Shown one piece after another: positions 44,662-52,699 of a stretch of DNA of 64,000 nucleotides (the stretch's first letter is position 1; each line of letters opens with the position of its first letter). This stretch comes from Streptomyces sp. CA-210063 (GTDB taxonomy: Bacteria; Actinomycetota; Actinomycetes; Streptomycetales; Streptomycetaceae). Location of the stretch: NCBI RefSeq assembly GCF_024612015.1, contig NZ_CP102512.1:2294001-2358000 (forward strand), read 5' to 3'. A model generated the notes under the pieces. It worked only from the letters and a program-made list of their open reading frames with translations. It was not told where the DNA came from and did no database searches. Made by a program: the position numbers and the translations under genes.

Positions 44662-45375
44662 ATGTATGAGAACAACAGTGCCGCCGAGATGTACGACCGG
44701 CTGTACCAGGACCGCAAGGACTACCGGGCCGAAGCCGGCCAGGTAGCCGACCTGGTCCGCAGCCGCAAGCCGGACGCCACAAGCCTGTTGGACGTCGCCT
44801 GTGGCACCGGAATCCACCTGGCGGCCTTTGCCGAACTCTTCGACCGGGTCGAGGGCGCGGACCTGTCGGAGCCCATGCTGAAGGTGGCCGCCGAGCGTTT
44901 GGACGGCGGTGTCCGGCTGCACCACGTCGACATGCGTAACTTCCAACTGGACGGCACCTTCGACGCGATCACCGTCATGTTCAGCTCCATCGCCTACCTG
45001 CGTACCACCGAGGACCTGAGCGCGGCTCTCACCGCCTTCAGCAAGCACCTGACGCCCGGCGGCGTGGTGGTGATCGAGCCCTGGTGGTTCCCCGAGGCGT
45101 TCATCGAGGGGTACGTCTCCGGGCACGCCCTGACCACCGACGACAACCGCACCATCACGCGTGTCTCCCACTCCACCAGGGTCGGCAACCTCGCCCGTAT
45201 GGAGCTGCATTACGTCACCGCGGACTCCCAGGGAGTGCGGCACCGCTCCGAGATCGACGACCTGACGCTCTTCACCCGCGTCGAGTACGAGGACGCCTTC
45301 GAGCAAGCCGGCCTCCGGGCCGAGTACGTCGCGTCGGAGCCCGGACGTCCGGGCTATTTCGTCGCCACCGCCTGA
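44662..45375 (+). CDS. TDP-aminosugar N,N-dimethyltransferase (TylM1/DesVI/SpnS-like)
   Basis: 237 residues. SLLDVACGTGIHLAAFAELF is the SAM-binding motif; FDAITVMFSSIAYLRTTEDL and GGVVVIEPWWFPEAFIEGYV are hallmarks of TylM1/DesVI, which methylate amino sugars twice. TLFTRVEYEDAFEQAGL closes the core. Together with the SpnR-like aminotransferase it indicates a dimethylamino sugar. It is first in a plus-strand operon that continues through two oxidoreductases and two HAF-repeat proteins. Confidence 0.9.
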   Translation: MYENNSAAEMYDRLYQDRKDYRAEAGQVADLVRSRKPDATSLLDVACGTGIHLAAFAELFDRVEGADLSEPMLKVAAERLDGGVRLHHVDMRNFQLDGTFDAITVMFSSIAYLRTTEDLSAALTAFSKHLTPGGVVVIEPWWFPEAFIEGYVSGHALTTDDNRTITRVSHSTRVGNLARMELHYVTADSQGVRHRSEIDDLTLFTRVEYEDAFEQAGLRAEYVASEPGRPGYFVATA

Positions 45376-45387
45376 GAGGGGAAAACA

Positions 45388-45804
45388 GTGCCTTTCACCG
45401 ATCTGGAACTGGCCTACCTGAACGAGCAGCCCCTCGGCAGACTCGCCACCGTCGGCCCCACAGGTCAGCCGTACAACCGACCGGTCGCCTTCAAGGTCAA
45501 CCAAGAGCTCGGAACCATCGACATCGGTGGCTACAGCATGGGGAAGACCCGGAAGTTCCGGAACATCCGGTCCAGGCCGCTGGTCAGCCTGGTCGTCGAC
45601 GACGTGCCGTCCACGGACCCCTGGCAGGTGCGCTGCGTCGAGATCCGCGGCCACGCGGAGGCGATCACGGGAGCTCCGACGACCGGATTCAGCAACGACC
45701 TCATCCGTATCCGTCCCACCAGGATTCTGACGCTGGGACTCGACAAGAGGCACGCGACCACGCAGGCCCGGGACATCCCCCTTCCGTCGCAGGGCCGCGC
45801 CTAG
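45388..45804 (+). CDS. PPOX-class F420-dependent oxidoreductase
   Basis: 138 residues from GTG at 45388 after GAGGGG, 12 bp after the methyltransferase stop. It has the split beta-barrel: LAYLNEQPLGRLATVGPTGQ, YNRPVAFKVNQELG, KFRNIRSRPLVSLVVDDVPS. The family binds F420 or flavin and reduces C=C bonds or quinones. In aromatic clusters similar small proteins reduce late intermediates, perhaps with the adjacent luciferase-like enzyme. The cofactor is inferred from family resemblance. Confidence 0.8.
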   Translation: MPFTDLELAYLNEQPLGRLATVGPTGQPYNRPVAFKVNQELGTIDIGGYSMGKTRKFRNIRSRPLVSLVVDDVPSTDPWQVRCVEIRGHAEAITGAPTTGFSNDLIRIRPTRILTLGLDKRHATTQARDIPLPSQGRA

Positions 45805-45844
45805 CGCTTTCGGCCACTGGGCCAGGACAGGGAGGAAACGCGCC

Positions 45845-46921
45845 ATGCGCTTGTCCGTACTCGACCAATCACCGGTGCCCGAGGGGACGGCCCCCGCTGC
45901 GGCGCTGCAGCACACCCTCGAACTCGCCGCTCTCGCCGACCGGCTTGGCTATCACCGCTACTGGGTCGCCGAACACCATGCCTCGCCCTTCCAGGCCGGA
46001 TCCGCACCGGAAGTCCTGATCGGACAGATCCTGGCCCGCACCTCCGGCATCCGCGTGGGGTCCGGCGGTGTCCTGTTGCCGTACTACAGCCCCTTCAAGG
46101 TGGCCGAGGTCTTCCGCGTCCTGCACGCCCTCCATCCGGGCCGGGTGGACCTGGGCGTCGGCAAGGCCCACCTGTCGAAGGATCCCGTCGTACGGGCGCT
46201 GCGGCGCGACGCCGCGGACCCCGCCGGCGGGGACGACTTCAGGGACAAGGTGGAGGAACTGCGTACGTTCCTCGTCGGCGGCGGCTTCCCCGAGGGACAC
46301 CCGTACGGGGATCTGCGACCGTCGCCCGCCGCGCCCGGTCACCCCGAGCTGTGGGTCCTGGGATCGAGCGTGTCCAGCGCCGAGGCGACCGCGCGGGCCG
46401 GACTGTCGTACGCCTATGCGCACTTCCTCGGCCCCGACCACACCGTGGACGCCATCCGCAGGTACCGCGAGGAGTTCGTCCCGCACGTGGTGCACGGGCG
46501 TCCGCTCGGTGAACCCCGGGTCGTACTCGGCATCGGGGTCTACTGTGCCGAGACGGAGGACGAGGCGCATGCCCTGCTCGCCGGCCATCGGCTGTTCCGG
46601 CACCGGATGGACCGCGGCGTCATGCGCCCGGTCCCCTCCACGCAGCAGGCGATCGAAGAACTCGGTGCCGAGGTCGCGCTCGCCGGTGACCCGGGCCCCG
46701 GCCACCCCGGACACGACCCGTACGTCCGCAACGCGGTGGGCACCCCCGAGCAGGTCCGCGCACACCTCACGGCGCTGGCGGAAGTCACCGGGGTCGACGA
46801 GGTGGTCCTCATCAACTCCATCCACGACCACAAGGCGCGGTTGCGCTGCTACGAGCTGGTCGCCGAGGTCTTCGGCCTGGCACCCCGCCCCGAGCCGGCA
46901 CAGCACCAGACACATCCATGA
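45845..46921 (+). CDS. Luciferase-like flavin-dependent monooxygenase (second copy)
   Basis: 358 residues, ATG at 45845 preceded by GGAGG. It belongs to the 'luciferase family oxidoreductase, group 1' type (MRLSVLDQSPVPEGTAPAAAL; YWVAEHHASPFQAGSAPEVL; RVGSGGVLLPYYSPFKVAEV; PGRVDLGVGKAHLS), distinct from the copy at 28871. The enzyme uses reduced FMN and O2. Its substrate is probably a late aromatic intermediate. It lies between the F420-type reductase and the HAF-repeat genes in one operon. Confidence 0.82.
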   Translation: MRLSVLDQSPVPEGTAPAAALQHTLELAALADRLGYHRYWVAEHHASPFQAGSAPEVLIGQILARTSGIRVGSGGVLLPYYSPFKVAEVFRVLHALHPGRVDLGVGKAHLSKDPVVRALRRDAADPAGGDDFRDKVEELRTFLVGGGFPEGHPYGDLRPSPAAPGHPELWVLGSSVSSAEATARAGLSYAYAHFLGPDHTVDAIRRYREEFVPHVVHGRPLGEPRVVLGIGVYCAETEDEAHALLAGHRLFRHRMDRGVMRPVPSTQQAIEELGAEVALAGDPGPGHPGHDPYVRNAVGTPEQVRAHLTALAEVTGVDEVVLINSIHDHKARLRCYELVAEVFGLAPRPEPAQHQTHP

Positions 46922-46931
46922 AAGGAACGAC

Positions 46932-47963
46932 GTGACAACCCGATCCGGCTTGCGCGTCGGTACCGTGGCCGTGGCCACGGTACTGGCGCTCAGCACCACT
47001 GCCGCCGCCTCAGGCGCGGCAGCCCACACCGTCGACCTCGGCGTACTCCCGGGCGGAAACACCGGCTTCGCGTTCGACATCAACAACAAGGGCCAGGTCG
47101 TCGGCTACTCGAACAACGCCGACGGCGTCAACCGTGCGGTCCTGTGGGACGCGTACGGCAAGGCCACCGACCTGGGCACGCTGCCCGGCGACACCTCGGC
47201 AACGGCCTACACCGTCAATGACAAGGGCACGGCGATAGTCGGCCGGTCGCTGATACCCGGCGGAGCCCAGCGCCCGGTCATGTGGAGCGCTGCCGGAACC
47301 GCCACCGCGCTTCCCGTTCCGGGTGGTACGACCATCAGCCGCGCCTACGCGGTGAACAACAGCGGAACGGCAGTCGGTTTCTCCACCGGTACCGACGGGG
47401 TGTACAAGGCCCTGCGCTGGAGCTCCAACGGCACTCTGACCCAGCTGCCCGCCCTGCCCGGTGACCTGGCGGCCGGCGCCGGCTGGATCAACAACTCCGG
47501 GACGGCCGTCGGCTATTCGAGGAACGCCGCCGGCGCGATGACCGCGGTCACCTGGAGTACGACCGGTACCGTCACCCGGCTCCGCGGGCTGTCCGGCCAC
47601 GACTCGTACCAGGCGACCGCGATCAGCGACACCGGTATCGCGGTCGGCAACTCCTACACGGGCACCGCCTCCCACGCCGTGTCGTGGAGCCGCGAGGGCA
47701 CTCCCAGCGAACTCTCCCCACTGCCGGGTGACACCGGAGCGGCGGCGTACGGGGTGAACGATTCCGGCGTCGTGATCGGTTTCTCCACCGATGCCGCGGG
47801 CCTGCACCGTGCCGTGAAGTGGAGCGCGAACGGGACGCCCACCGCGCTGGCCGGCATCGCCGCGGGCGCTGCCGAGGCCTTCGGCGTCAACGACCAAGGA
47901 GCGGTGGTGGGCTTCTCGACGGGGGCCGCCGGTACGTCCCGCTCGACGCTGTGGAAGGACTGA
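46932..47963 (+). CDS. Secreted HAF-repeat protein 1 (seven repeats)
   Basis: 343 residues from GTG at 46932 with AAAGGA upstream. A signal peptide covers about residues 1-32 (GTVAVATVLALSTTAAASG). The mature part is seven imperfect repeats of ~43-45 residues, each with a LPGD/LPGG turn, an INxxGxxVGxS core and an A-V-W/R-W strand (for example INNKGQVVGYS, VNNSGTAVGFS, VNDSGVVIGFS). These are HAF-type repeats and suggest a seven-bladed beta-propeller. No catalytic motif is seen. A paralogue follows after 1 bp. The cluster setting suggests binding or handling of the secreted metabolite, but that is guesswork. Confidence 0.8.
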   Translation: MTTRSGLRVGTVAVATVLALSTTAAASGAAAHTVDLGVLPGGNTGFAFDINNKGQVVGYSNNADGVNRAVLWDAYGKATDLGTLPGDTSATAYTVNDKGTAIVGRSLIPGGAQRPVMWSAAGTATALPVPGGTTISRAYAVNNSGTAVGFSTGTDGVYKALRWSSNGTLTQLPALPGDLAAGAGWINNSGTAVGYSRNAAGAMTAVTWSTTGTVTRLRGLSGHDSYQATAISDTGIAVGNSYTGTASHAVSWSREGTPSELSPLPGDTGAAAYGVNDSGVVIGFSTDAAGLHRAVKWSANGTPTALAGIAAGAAEAFGVNDQGAVVGFSTGAAGTSRSTLWKD

Positions 47964-47964
47964 C

Positions 47965-49044
47965 GTGGCGATCATCGTGCGAGGGGCGTCCGTCGAGCAG
48001 GCCGACGAGCCGCGGGCACCCGGTCGTCTCCGCCGCCTGGTCGGTGTAGTGGCGGCCGCGGCGGCCCTGGTCATGACCACGGGGCTGCCCGCCCACGGCG
48101 CACCCGCGCCCGTATCGCTCACCCCGCTGCCCGGGGGCTCCCTCAGCGGGGCCTACGGACTGGACGACCGGGGCGTCGTCGTGGGCTTCGCGGAGAACGG
48201 TGCCGGTCAGCGGCACGCGGTCCGGTGGGCCCCGTCGGGGCGCGTCACCGACCTCGGCACGCTACCCGGGGACACCACGAGCGAGGCGTACACCGTCCGT
48301 GAGGACGGCACGGTCATCGGCATGTCCTCCCGCCCCGGTGGCCCCGACCGGGCCGTGAAGTGGAACCGCTTCGGCAAGGCCACCGAGTTGCCGGGCCTGC
48401 CGGGTGCCACCGTGACGCGCGGCTACGTGATCAACGACGGTGGGGTCGTCGTGGGCATCTCGAGTACGCCGGCCGGCGTGCACCGCCCGGTCAAGTGGGA
48501 CCCGGCGGGCAGGGTCACCGCATTCGCCACCCTGCCCGGGGACACGGCCGGCGGAGTCGGCGCCGTCAACGACGCGGGCGTGGCGGTCGGTTACTCCGGA
48601 ACGCCCGGCGGAGTCCTCACCTCCATGCGGTGGGCGGCCGACGGCTCCTACACCACGCTCCAGCCGCTGCCCGGGGACGACTCCAGCCACGCGAGTTGGA
48701 TCAACAACGAGGGTGTCGGTGTCGGCCACTCCTACATGGCCGGAAGCGAACTCATCCGGCCGCTGCGCTGGAAGGCCGACGGCACGCCCCGAGCCCTGGA
48801 ACTGATCGAGGGCGACACGGGCGGCTCGTCATGGGGCATCAACGACGCGGGCTACAGCACGGGATACACCTACAGACCGGGAGGGGAGGCGCATGCCGTC
48901 GTCTGGGCCCCGGACGGTTCGGTGACCCGGCTCGGTGTCCTCACGCCCGGTGGCAGCGAGGGCTACCAGATCAACATCCACGGCGTCGTGGCGGGCTACA
49001 CGACGGCCGACGGCATGTCACGCGGCACCTTCTGGAGGCCGTGA
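47965..49044 (+). CDS. Secreted HAF-repeat protein 2 (seven repeats)
   Basis: 359 residues, GTG start 1 bp after the previous stop. A longer basic leader precedes the hydrophobic signal core (LVGVVAAAAALVMTTGLPAH, ending near residue 50). Seven repeats follow with the same LPGD ... VINDGGVVVGIS ... RPVKW pattern as HAF protein 1. The two are clear paralogues yet well diverged (roughly half of positions by eye), so the pair is old. Tight coupling suggests equal amounts and possibly a heteromeric complex. Function is unknown. A strong terminator follows. Confidence 0.8.
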   Translation: MAIIVRGASVEQADEPRAPGRLRRLVGVVAAAAALVMTTGLPAHGAPAPVSLTPLPGGSLSGAYGLDDRGVVVGFAENGAGQRHAVRWAPSGRVTDLGTLPGDTTSEAYTVREDGTVIGMSSRPGGPDRAVKWNRFGKATELPGLPGATVTRGYVINDGGVVVGISSTPAGVHRPVKWDPAGRVTAFATLPGDTAGGVGAVNDAGVAVGYSGTPGGVLTSMRWAADGSYTTLQPLPGDDSSHASWINNEGVGVGHSYMAGSELIRPLRWKADGTPRALELIEGDTGGSSWGINDAGYSTGYTYRPGGEAHAVVWAPDGSVTRLGVLTPGGSEGYQINIHGVVAGYTTADGMSRGTFWRP

Positions 49045-49101
49045 CACGAGCGGGCGCCCCTCGCACGGGGCGCCCCCTCAGCCCGGCAGGCCCCCACACT
49101 C

Positions 49102-49142
49102 AGCGCCGCCGGCCCCTGGTACGGGGCCGGCGGCGCTTTTTC
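49102..49142 (+). terminator. Rho-independent terminator after the HAF genes
   Basis: AGCGCCGCCGGCCCC and GGGGCCGGCGGCGCT form a perfect 15-bp stem around TGGTAC, followed by TTTTTCC. It separates the methyltransferase-HAF operon from the MFS gene, whose ATG is at 49169, so some read-through or a weak separate promoter must express the transporter. Confidence 0.92.
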
Positions 49143-49168
49143 CTCCCCCACCCAGCCATTGGATTGAC

Positions 49169-50647
49169 ATGTCTGCGAAGCAAGCACCTCCGTTGGACCG
49201 CAAGCTGGTCGTCCTGGCCGCCGTACAGATGGTCGGCTCGTTCGCCGCGCTGCTGGACGCCACCATCGTCACCGTCGCCCTGGACACCATCGCGCGCGAG
49301 TTCGCCGCGTCGGAATCCTCGATCACCTGGGTGAGCACCTCCTACCTCCTCACCATGGCCCTGGTCACGCCGCTGGTCGGATGGGCTGTCGACCGTTTCG
49401 GTGCCAAGACCATGTGGCTGTTCGCACTGGCCGCGTTCCTGTCCGGGTCCGTCCTGTGCGGCCTGGCCTGGTCGACGGAGAGCCTGGTCGCCTTCCGGAT
49501 CCTGCAGGGCATCGGAGGCGGTCTCGTCCTGCCCCTGAACCTGATCATCCTCGGCCGGGCGGCAGGGCCCGAACGCTTCGGCCGGGTCATGAGCCTCGTG
49601 GGCATCCCGGGCCAACTGGCCCCGATTCTCGGCCCGGTGGCCGGTGGCCTCATCGCCGAGCAACTCGGCTGGCGCTGGATCTTCTTCGTCAACGTCCCCC
49701 TGTGCCTGCTGGCCCTGTCCCTCTCCGCCCGCACCCTGCCCCGGTCGGAGAGCCGCGGCGACGCACCACTGGACCGGCGCGGTCTGCTCCTGCTGCCTCC
49801 CGGTCTCGTGCTGGTCGTCTACGGCTTCTCACGCATCGCCGAGCGGGACAGCGGCCCGGCTCCGATCGCCGCCGGCTGTCTGACCGCCGGAGTCGCGCTC
49901 ATGGTCGCCTTCGTCGTCCACGCGCGCCGCACGCCGGCCGCTCTGATCGACCTGCGGTTGTTCTCCCTCACAACGTTCCGCGCCTCCGCGGTGATGACCT
50001 TCCTGCACGGCGTGGCCGTGTACGGTCCGCTGTTGCTGCTCCCGCTGTTCTTCGCCCGTGTGCTCGGCCGCGACGCGGACGCCATCGGATGGCTGCTCGC
50101 ACCGCAGGGCATCGGCTCCCTGATCGGCATCACCGTGGCCGGTTCCCTCGCGGACAAGTACGGAGCCCGGCCCCTGGTGTTCGCCAGCACCGTACTGACG
50201 CTGATCGGGACGCTGCCCTTCACCCAGCTCGCCTCCGGCCTCGACACCTGGCTGCTGAGCGGATCGCTCGTGGTGCGGGGCTTCGGCGTCGGTCTGCTCG
50301 GCGTCGCCATCGCCACCGCGGCCTACCGCGACGTCCCCACGGACCGCATCTCCCGGGCGACCAGCACGATCAGTGTGGTGCAGCGCGTCGGAGCGTCGTT
50401 CGGCACGGCATTGATGGCGCTGCTGCTCACCGTGCACCTGCCGCGGGCCTCGTACGAGACCGGCGCGGCCGCGTACGGCAACACCTTCTGGTGGGCAGTC
50501 GCCCTGACCCTGGTCGCGCTGGTACCGGCGGCCATGCTGCCCAAGCCCGAGCACCGGGAGGGTGGCGCCGGCACCCGTGGTGCCACCGGTGCCGACACCG
50601 CCCGCACCGGGGCAGCCGACCGCGCAAGGACTCGTGGCGACGAATGA
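49169..50647 (+). CDS. MFS drug exporter (DHA2, 14-TMS type)
   Basis: 492 residues; ATG at 49169 gives the normal MSAKQAPPLDRKLVVLAAVQ opening. Motifs are those of EmrB/QacA-type proton antiporters: SFAALLDATIVTVALDTIAR in TM1, GWAVDRFGAKTMWL (motif A-like), RILQGIGGGLVLPLNLIILG and GPVAGGLIAEQLGWRWIFFV (motif C/D). About 14 hydrophobic segments can be counted. It most likely exports the cluster's product and gives self-resistance. It faces the TetR-type regulator at 50696 across a shared hairpin. Confidence 0.9.
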   Translation: MSAKQAPPLDRKLVVLAAVQMVGSFAALLDATIVTVALDTIAREFAASESSITWVSTSYLLTMALVTPLVGWAVDRFGAKTMWLFALAAFLSGSVLCGLAWSTESLVAFRILQGIGGGLVLPLNLIILGRAAGPERFGRVMSLVGIPGQLAPILGPVAGGLIAEQLGWRWIFFVNVPLCLLALSLSARTLPRSESRGDAPLDRRGLLLLPPGLVLVVYGFSRIAERDSGPAPIAAGCLTAGVALMVAFVVHARRTPAALIDLRLFSLTTFRASAVMTFLHGVAVYGPLLLLPLFFARVLGRDADAIGWLLAPQGIGSLIGITVAGSLADKYGARPLVFASTVLTLIGTLPFTQLASGLDTWLLSGSLVVRGFGVGLLGVAIATAAYRDVPTDRISRATSTISVVQRVGASFGTALMALLLTVHLPRASYETGAAAYGNTFWWAVALTLVALVPAAMLPKPEHREGGAGTRGATGADTARTGAADRARTRGDE

Positions 50648-50653
50648 CGGCCG

Positions 50654-50693
50654 TCGGCTCCTCCCGCCGACCACACCGGGCGGGAGGAGCCGA
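50654..50693. terminator. Bidirectional hairpin between MFS and TetR genes
   Basis: TCGGCTCCTCCCGCC (50654-50668) and GGCGGGAGGAGCCGA (50679-50693) form a perfect 15-bp stem around a 10-nt loop between convergent stop codons. There is no T-run, as is common in streptomycetes. Confidence 0.75.
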
Positions 50694-50695
50694 AC

Positions 50696-51385
50696 TCAGC
50701 GGCCGGATCCACTACAGACGACGGGGCTTCCCCTCGTACCCCGAAGGCATCCGAGGGCCTCGTCCGACATATGGGGGCAGCCCGCCGGGTCCAGTCGGCG
50801 CAGGGCCTCGGCAGTGGCGAGGCAAGGCAGCGCCGTCTCCCAGAAGTCGGTCAGGGCGTGGCCCGAGATCCATTCCGGATCGCCCTTGCCGAGCACCTCG
50901 AAGCCTGTGGTCGCGGCGACGATCAGCGCGGTGGCCCGGCGCAGACCGAGCCCCGGCAGCAGACTCCCCTCGTCCACGGCTTCGGCGAGCATGCGGCGTA
51001 CGTGGTGCAGCCAGGCCTCTCGTACGCTGGACACGGTGGCGTAGCGGGTCTCACTGGAGAGCTGGAACCCGGCCCGGACGACGACGTCGGACACCAGGGT
51101 GTGGGCGAGCATGTGCGACGCGTCGATCAACGCCTGCAGGGCCGAACTGCGGCCGACGGACACATGGTGGGCGATGGCCCGCAGTGTGTCGGCCGCCTCG
51201 AGTTCGACGGCTTCCCCCACGGCCGCCTTGTTCTCGAAGTGGAAGTGCAACGCCCCCGGGCTGACTCCGGCGCCGGAACTGATCAGGCTCAGGGTCGCCT
51301 CCGCGTACCCGCGGCTGTCGAAGGCCGCGGCAGCGGACCTGATCAGCGCGTGACGTGTACGCATGGCACGTTCCTGTTTGGCCAT
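50696..51385 (-). CDS. Gamma-butyrolactone pseudo-receptor-like TetR regulator
   Basis: 229 residues, ATG at 51385. MAKQERAMRTRHALIRSAAA and ISSGAGVSPGALHFHFENKA form the helix-turn-helix of the ArpA/ScbR group. The ligand domain (VVVRAGFQLSSETRYATVSS, WISGHALTDFWETALPCL) resembles JadR2/ScbR2-type pseudo-receptors that respond to antibiotics rather than butyrolactones. It is divergent from the AfsA-type synthase gene, the arrangement of scbR/scbA, and has an ARE-like box 33 bp upstream, so autorepression is likely. Confidence 0.85.
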   Translation of the reverse strand: MAKQERAMRTRHALIRSAAAAFDSRGYAEATLSLISSGAGVSPGALHFHFENKAAVGEAVELEAADTLRAIAHHVSVGRSSALQALIDASHMLAHTLVSDVVVRAGFQLSSETRYATVSSVREAWLHHVRRMLAEAVDEGSLLPGLGLRRATALIVAATTGFEVLGKGDPEWISGHALTDFWETALPCLATAEALRRLDPAGCPHMSDEALGCLRGTRGSPVVCSGSGR

Positions 51386-51417
51386 GGAGAGCTCCCGGTG
51401 TCATGATCCCGCCTTAT

Positions 51418-51437
51418 TAAACCGCCATATCGGTTTG
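51418..51437. promoter_or_regulatory. ARE-like operator of the TetR gene
   Basis: TAAACCGCCATATCGGTTTG: AAACCG (51419-51424) and CGGTTT (51431-51436) are perfect inverted half-sites with a 6-nt spacer. It sits 33 bp before the ATG at 51385, where a bound repressor would cover the promoter. Confidence 0.7.
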
Positions 51438-51606
51438 CTTCTCTTCCCCCTGCGCGCAGGTTGGCCGAATGAGCACGCTTCGCCCCAGGGGCGAATGCGA
51501 CGCCCAACCGGCTGGGCGGGGTGCTCTCTTGGCGATATCGGCAACGCCATCGCCGCCGACCTAGCTCGGTCGGCATCTGCTCCAGCATGGGCAATATTCG
51601 CCTCGT
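51438..51606. other. Spacer between the TetR and AfsA promoters
   Basis: About 170 bp between the two ARE-like boxes. It is GC-rich and has no reading frame that I can support. It separates the divergent promoters of the regulator and synthase genes. Confidence 0.4.
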
Positions 51607-51636
51607 AAAAAACCGGTGAGTCTGTATATTTACCGG
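51607..51636. promoter_or_regulatory. ARE-like operator of the AfsA-type gene
   Basis: AAAAAACCGGTGAGTCTGTA followed by TATTTACCGG. Its reverse complement contains ATACAGACTCACCGGTTT, matching the receptor-gene box at 60229 (ATACAGACTTGCCGGTTT) at all but two positions. It ends ~42 bp before the ATG at 51678. Confidence 0.7.
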
Positions 51637-51677
51637 CGACCACGATCGAACGAGAGTGCTCAGCCCTTGGGGGGGAA

Positions 51678-52607
51678 ATGCAGAAAGCGACCTATCTCGA
51701 CCAAACAGACGGTTTACATTCGAGCGAGACGGTATTACAGCCAGTTTCGTTGGAGATGTGCCACCGAGTCCGCGCCGACGACGCCTTCACGACCGGCTGG
51801 ACCGAGCTGGCGCAGGATCGGTTTCTCGTACGGGCGCACTGGCCGGCCACCCACCCCTTCTTCTCTCCCGTCCAGGGCGGCCACGACCCTCTGCTCGTCG
51901 TCGAGACCATGCGACAGTCGGCCATGGCGATCGTGCACGCGGCCTACGGCGCGCCCCTGGATCATCGCTTCCTGCTGACGACCCTGGCCTATACGTGCGT
52001 CCCTGGGAGAAACGGGGTGCGGGCGGCCGGCAACGAGGTGGACCTTCTCCTGACGATGTCCGAACTCAGACGCGGCGGGGGCCAGTTGGCCCGTCTGCGG
52101 GTGGACTGGGTGGTCGAGCGGGACGGGCTGACCGTCGCCACCGGCACGGGACGTGCTCGGCTCATCAGCCCTCAGGTGTACCGGAGGCTGCGCGGGGAGC
52201 AGATCCGGCCGATCGACCACTGGTCCGAGGCCGACCACGCCGACCCCGACCTGGTGGGGCGTTCGCGGGCCCAGGACGTCCTGATCGCCCCGACCGCACT
52301 CCCCGACGCGTGGGAGCTGCGGGCCGACACCAGGCACCCTGTCCTGTTCCAGCGTCCGAACGACCACATACCCGGGATGCTGCTCTTGGAAGCGGCCCGT
52401 CAGGCCGCGTCCGCGGCCACTGCGCCCGTCCCCTTCGTTCCCACCCGCGGATCCATCGTCTTCCACCGGTACGCCGAGTTCGCCGGCCGTTGTCTGCTGA
52501 AGGTCGACGGCGAGGTGACACCGCAGCCGGAGAGCGCGGTTCGGGTCGTCGGCCTCCAGGACGGGTCCCCGGTCTTCGAATCCGCCTTCGTATCCACCCC
52601 GGCCTGA
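51678..52607 (+). CDS. AfsA/ScbA-type gamma-butyrolactone synthase
   Basis: 309 residues. Two tandem AfsA repeats are seen: residues ~25-165 (CHRVRADDAFTTGWTELAQD, HPFFSPVQGGHDPLLVVETM, ending near GTGRARLIS) and ~190-305 (HPVLFQRPNDHIPGMLLLEA). It condenses a beta-ketoacyl group with dihydroxyacetone phosphate, the first step in A-factor-type signals. Codons 13 and 20 (51714-51716 and 51735-51737) are TTA, so translation should depend on the bldA tRNA. It is divergent from the TetR-type gene with ARE boxes on both sides. Confidence 0.92.
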   Translation: MQKATYLDQTDGLHSSETVLQPVSLEMCHRVRADDAFTTGWTELAQDRFLVRAHWPATHPFFSPVQGGHDPLLVVETMRQSAMAIVHAAYGAPLDHRFLLTTLAYTCVPGRNGVRAAGNEVDLLLTMSELRRGGGQLARLRVDWVVERDGLTVATGTGRARLISPQVYRRLRGEQIRPIDHWSEADHADPDLVGRSRAQDVLIAPTALPDAWELRADTRHPVLFQRPNDHIPGMLLLEAARQAASAATAPVPFVPTRGSIVFHRYAEFAGRCLLKVDGEVTPQPESAVRVVGLQDGSPVFESAFVSTPA

Positions 52608-52640
52608 CCGGATTCCGGCCAGGCCGTCCAGCCCACACAC

Positions 52641-52682
52641 GCCCTGTGGGGCTCCGGCGCTTCCGCTGGAACCCCACAGGGC
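52641..52682. terminator. Hairpin between AfsA-type and NmrA-type genes
   Basis: GCCCTGTGGGG (52641-52651) pairs perfectly with CCCCACAGGGC (52672-52682) around a 20-nt loop that can pair further. It lies between convergent stops and should act in both directions. Confidence 0.75.
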
Positions 52683-52699
52683 AAGCCCGCTCCGCAGGA

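Noticed and set aside
51703..51720. ARE-like sequence AAACAGACGGTTTACATT inside the AfsA gene
   Set aside because: It lies in the coding region, lacks the second half-site of the upstream boxes, and is probably chance.
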